This document shows positions 5,916 through 6,275 of a stretch of 6,275 nt of DNA, piece after piece. The notes beneath the pieces are model-generated. The model searched no databases. It saw nothing but the letters and a program-made list of their open reading frames with translations, and was not told the origin of the DNA. The DNA comes from Clostridiales bacterium. Its GTDB lineage: Bacteria > Bacillota > Clostridia > Oscillospirales > Acutalibacteraceae. The stretch is taken from assembly GCA_014799585.1 (NCBI GenBank), contig JAAVHU010000001.1:6778-13052 (forward strand). Direction: 5' to 3'. A program made the translations under genes and the position numbers. Position 1 is the first letter of the stretch. Every line of letters begins with the position of its first letter.

Positions 5916-6275
5916 TTAAAATAAAGAAATTTGATTGCTGTCCGGCAAATCACCAAGAGCGCCGCACTCACGAAGTGAGTCTACAACACTGGAGCCGATA
6001 TGTGCCCTAACCATTAAATCATCACAGGAAATGAAATCTCCATCGCCGTCATGAACAGCATCATAAATAGATTTTGCAGCATTTTCGCCTACACCTGAAA
6101 TAGCAGAAAACGGCAGTCTGATTTTACCATCCTCAATCTGATAAACTCGCCAATCTGATTTATACAAATCAACAGGCAGAAATTCTATTCCGCGTGCAAG
6201 CATTTCAATAACAATCTGATTTACAACATAGGTGGATTCCTCTTTTGCAGTAACAGATTCATTATTTTTCTTTTT
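5916..6275 (-). CDS. polC: DNA polymerase III PolC, C-terminal end (5' part beyond window)
   Basis: PolC is the Gram-positive type of replicative DNA polymerase alpha subunit with a built-in proofreading exonuclease. Only the last 119 codons lie here; the frame stays open to the window edge, so the ATG at 6203 is internal. Visible parts are STYVVNQIVIEMLARGIEFL just before 6180, VDLYKSDWRVYQIEDGKIRL, a helix-hairpin-helix-like segment (PFSAISGVGENAAKSI), and a C-terminal tail PDSNQISLF. The final QISLF fits the beta-clamp-binding pentapeptide of PolC. The TAA stop (5918-5916) is 82 bases before hisZG, and the his -35 box begins 10 bases after it. No stem-loop with a T-run follows, so some polC transcripts may read into the his operon. 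Confidence 0.95.
   Translation of the reverse strand, partial: KKKNNESVTAKEESTYVVNQIVIEMLARGIEFLPVDLYKSDWRVYQIEDGKIRLPFSAISGVGENAAKSIYDAVHDGDGDFISCDDLMVRAHIGSSVVDSLRECGALGDLPDSNQISLF

Noticed and set aside
1..6275. CRISPR arrays, tRNA or rRNA genes, insertion sequences
   Set aside because: No direct repeat arrays, RNA gene signatures, transposase frames or terminal inverted repeats were seen; nearly every base is in a recognised gene.

Overview
The window is one tightly packed, entirely minus-strand block from a low-GC Firmicute. An anaerobic Clostridia-type bacterium (Oscillospiraceae/Ruminococcaceae-like) is the best guess. The PolC-type replicative polymerase, strong AAGGAG/GAGGTG ribosome binding sites, a short HisG that needs HisZ, and separate hisI and hisE genes all fit. 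The taxonomic guess rests on protein style only.

Read in the direction of transcription (high to low coordinates), the window opens with the last 119 codons of polC (6275-5916), which end in a clamp-binding tail. An 82-base gap follows, holding a good sigma-A-type promoter (TTGACA, 17-base spacer, extended TG-TAGCAT) overlapped by nested inverted repeats that look like an operator. A histidine biosynthesis operon then runs without interruption to the window edge: hisZ-hisG fused in one frame (5833-4220), hisD (4211-2925), a membrane-anchored or secreted ComEC-type metallo-beta-lactamase-fold hydrolase (2928-2032), a DUF3006 protein (2028-1825), hisB (1809-1234), hisA (1234-521), hisI (524-198) and the start of hisE (183 to the edge). 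Neighbouring genes overlap by 1-4 bases or are 3-15 bases apart, so they are probably co-transcribed and partly translationally coupled.

Together the his genes cover step 1 (HisZG), step 2 (HisE), step 3 (HisI), step 4 (HisA), the dehydratase step (HisB) and the last two oxidations (HisD). Imidazole glycerol phosphate synthase (HisH and HisF), the aminotransferase HisC and a histidinol-phosphate phosphatase are absent from the visible part. hisH and hisF are missing from the places they usually occupy (B-H-A-F-I), where B/A and A/I are now directly overlapping.

The main oddities are the metallo-hydrolase/DUF3006 pair embedded between hisD and hisB, the HisZ-HisG fusion, the missing HisH/HisF pair, and the palindromic promoter region. 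No RNA genes, mobile elements, CRISPR arrays or convincing terminators were seen. Two starts were moved from upstream GTG codons to internal ATGs on ribosome-binding-site grounds (hisZG to 5833, hisI to 524).
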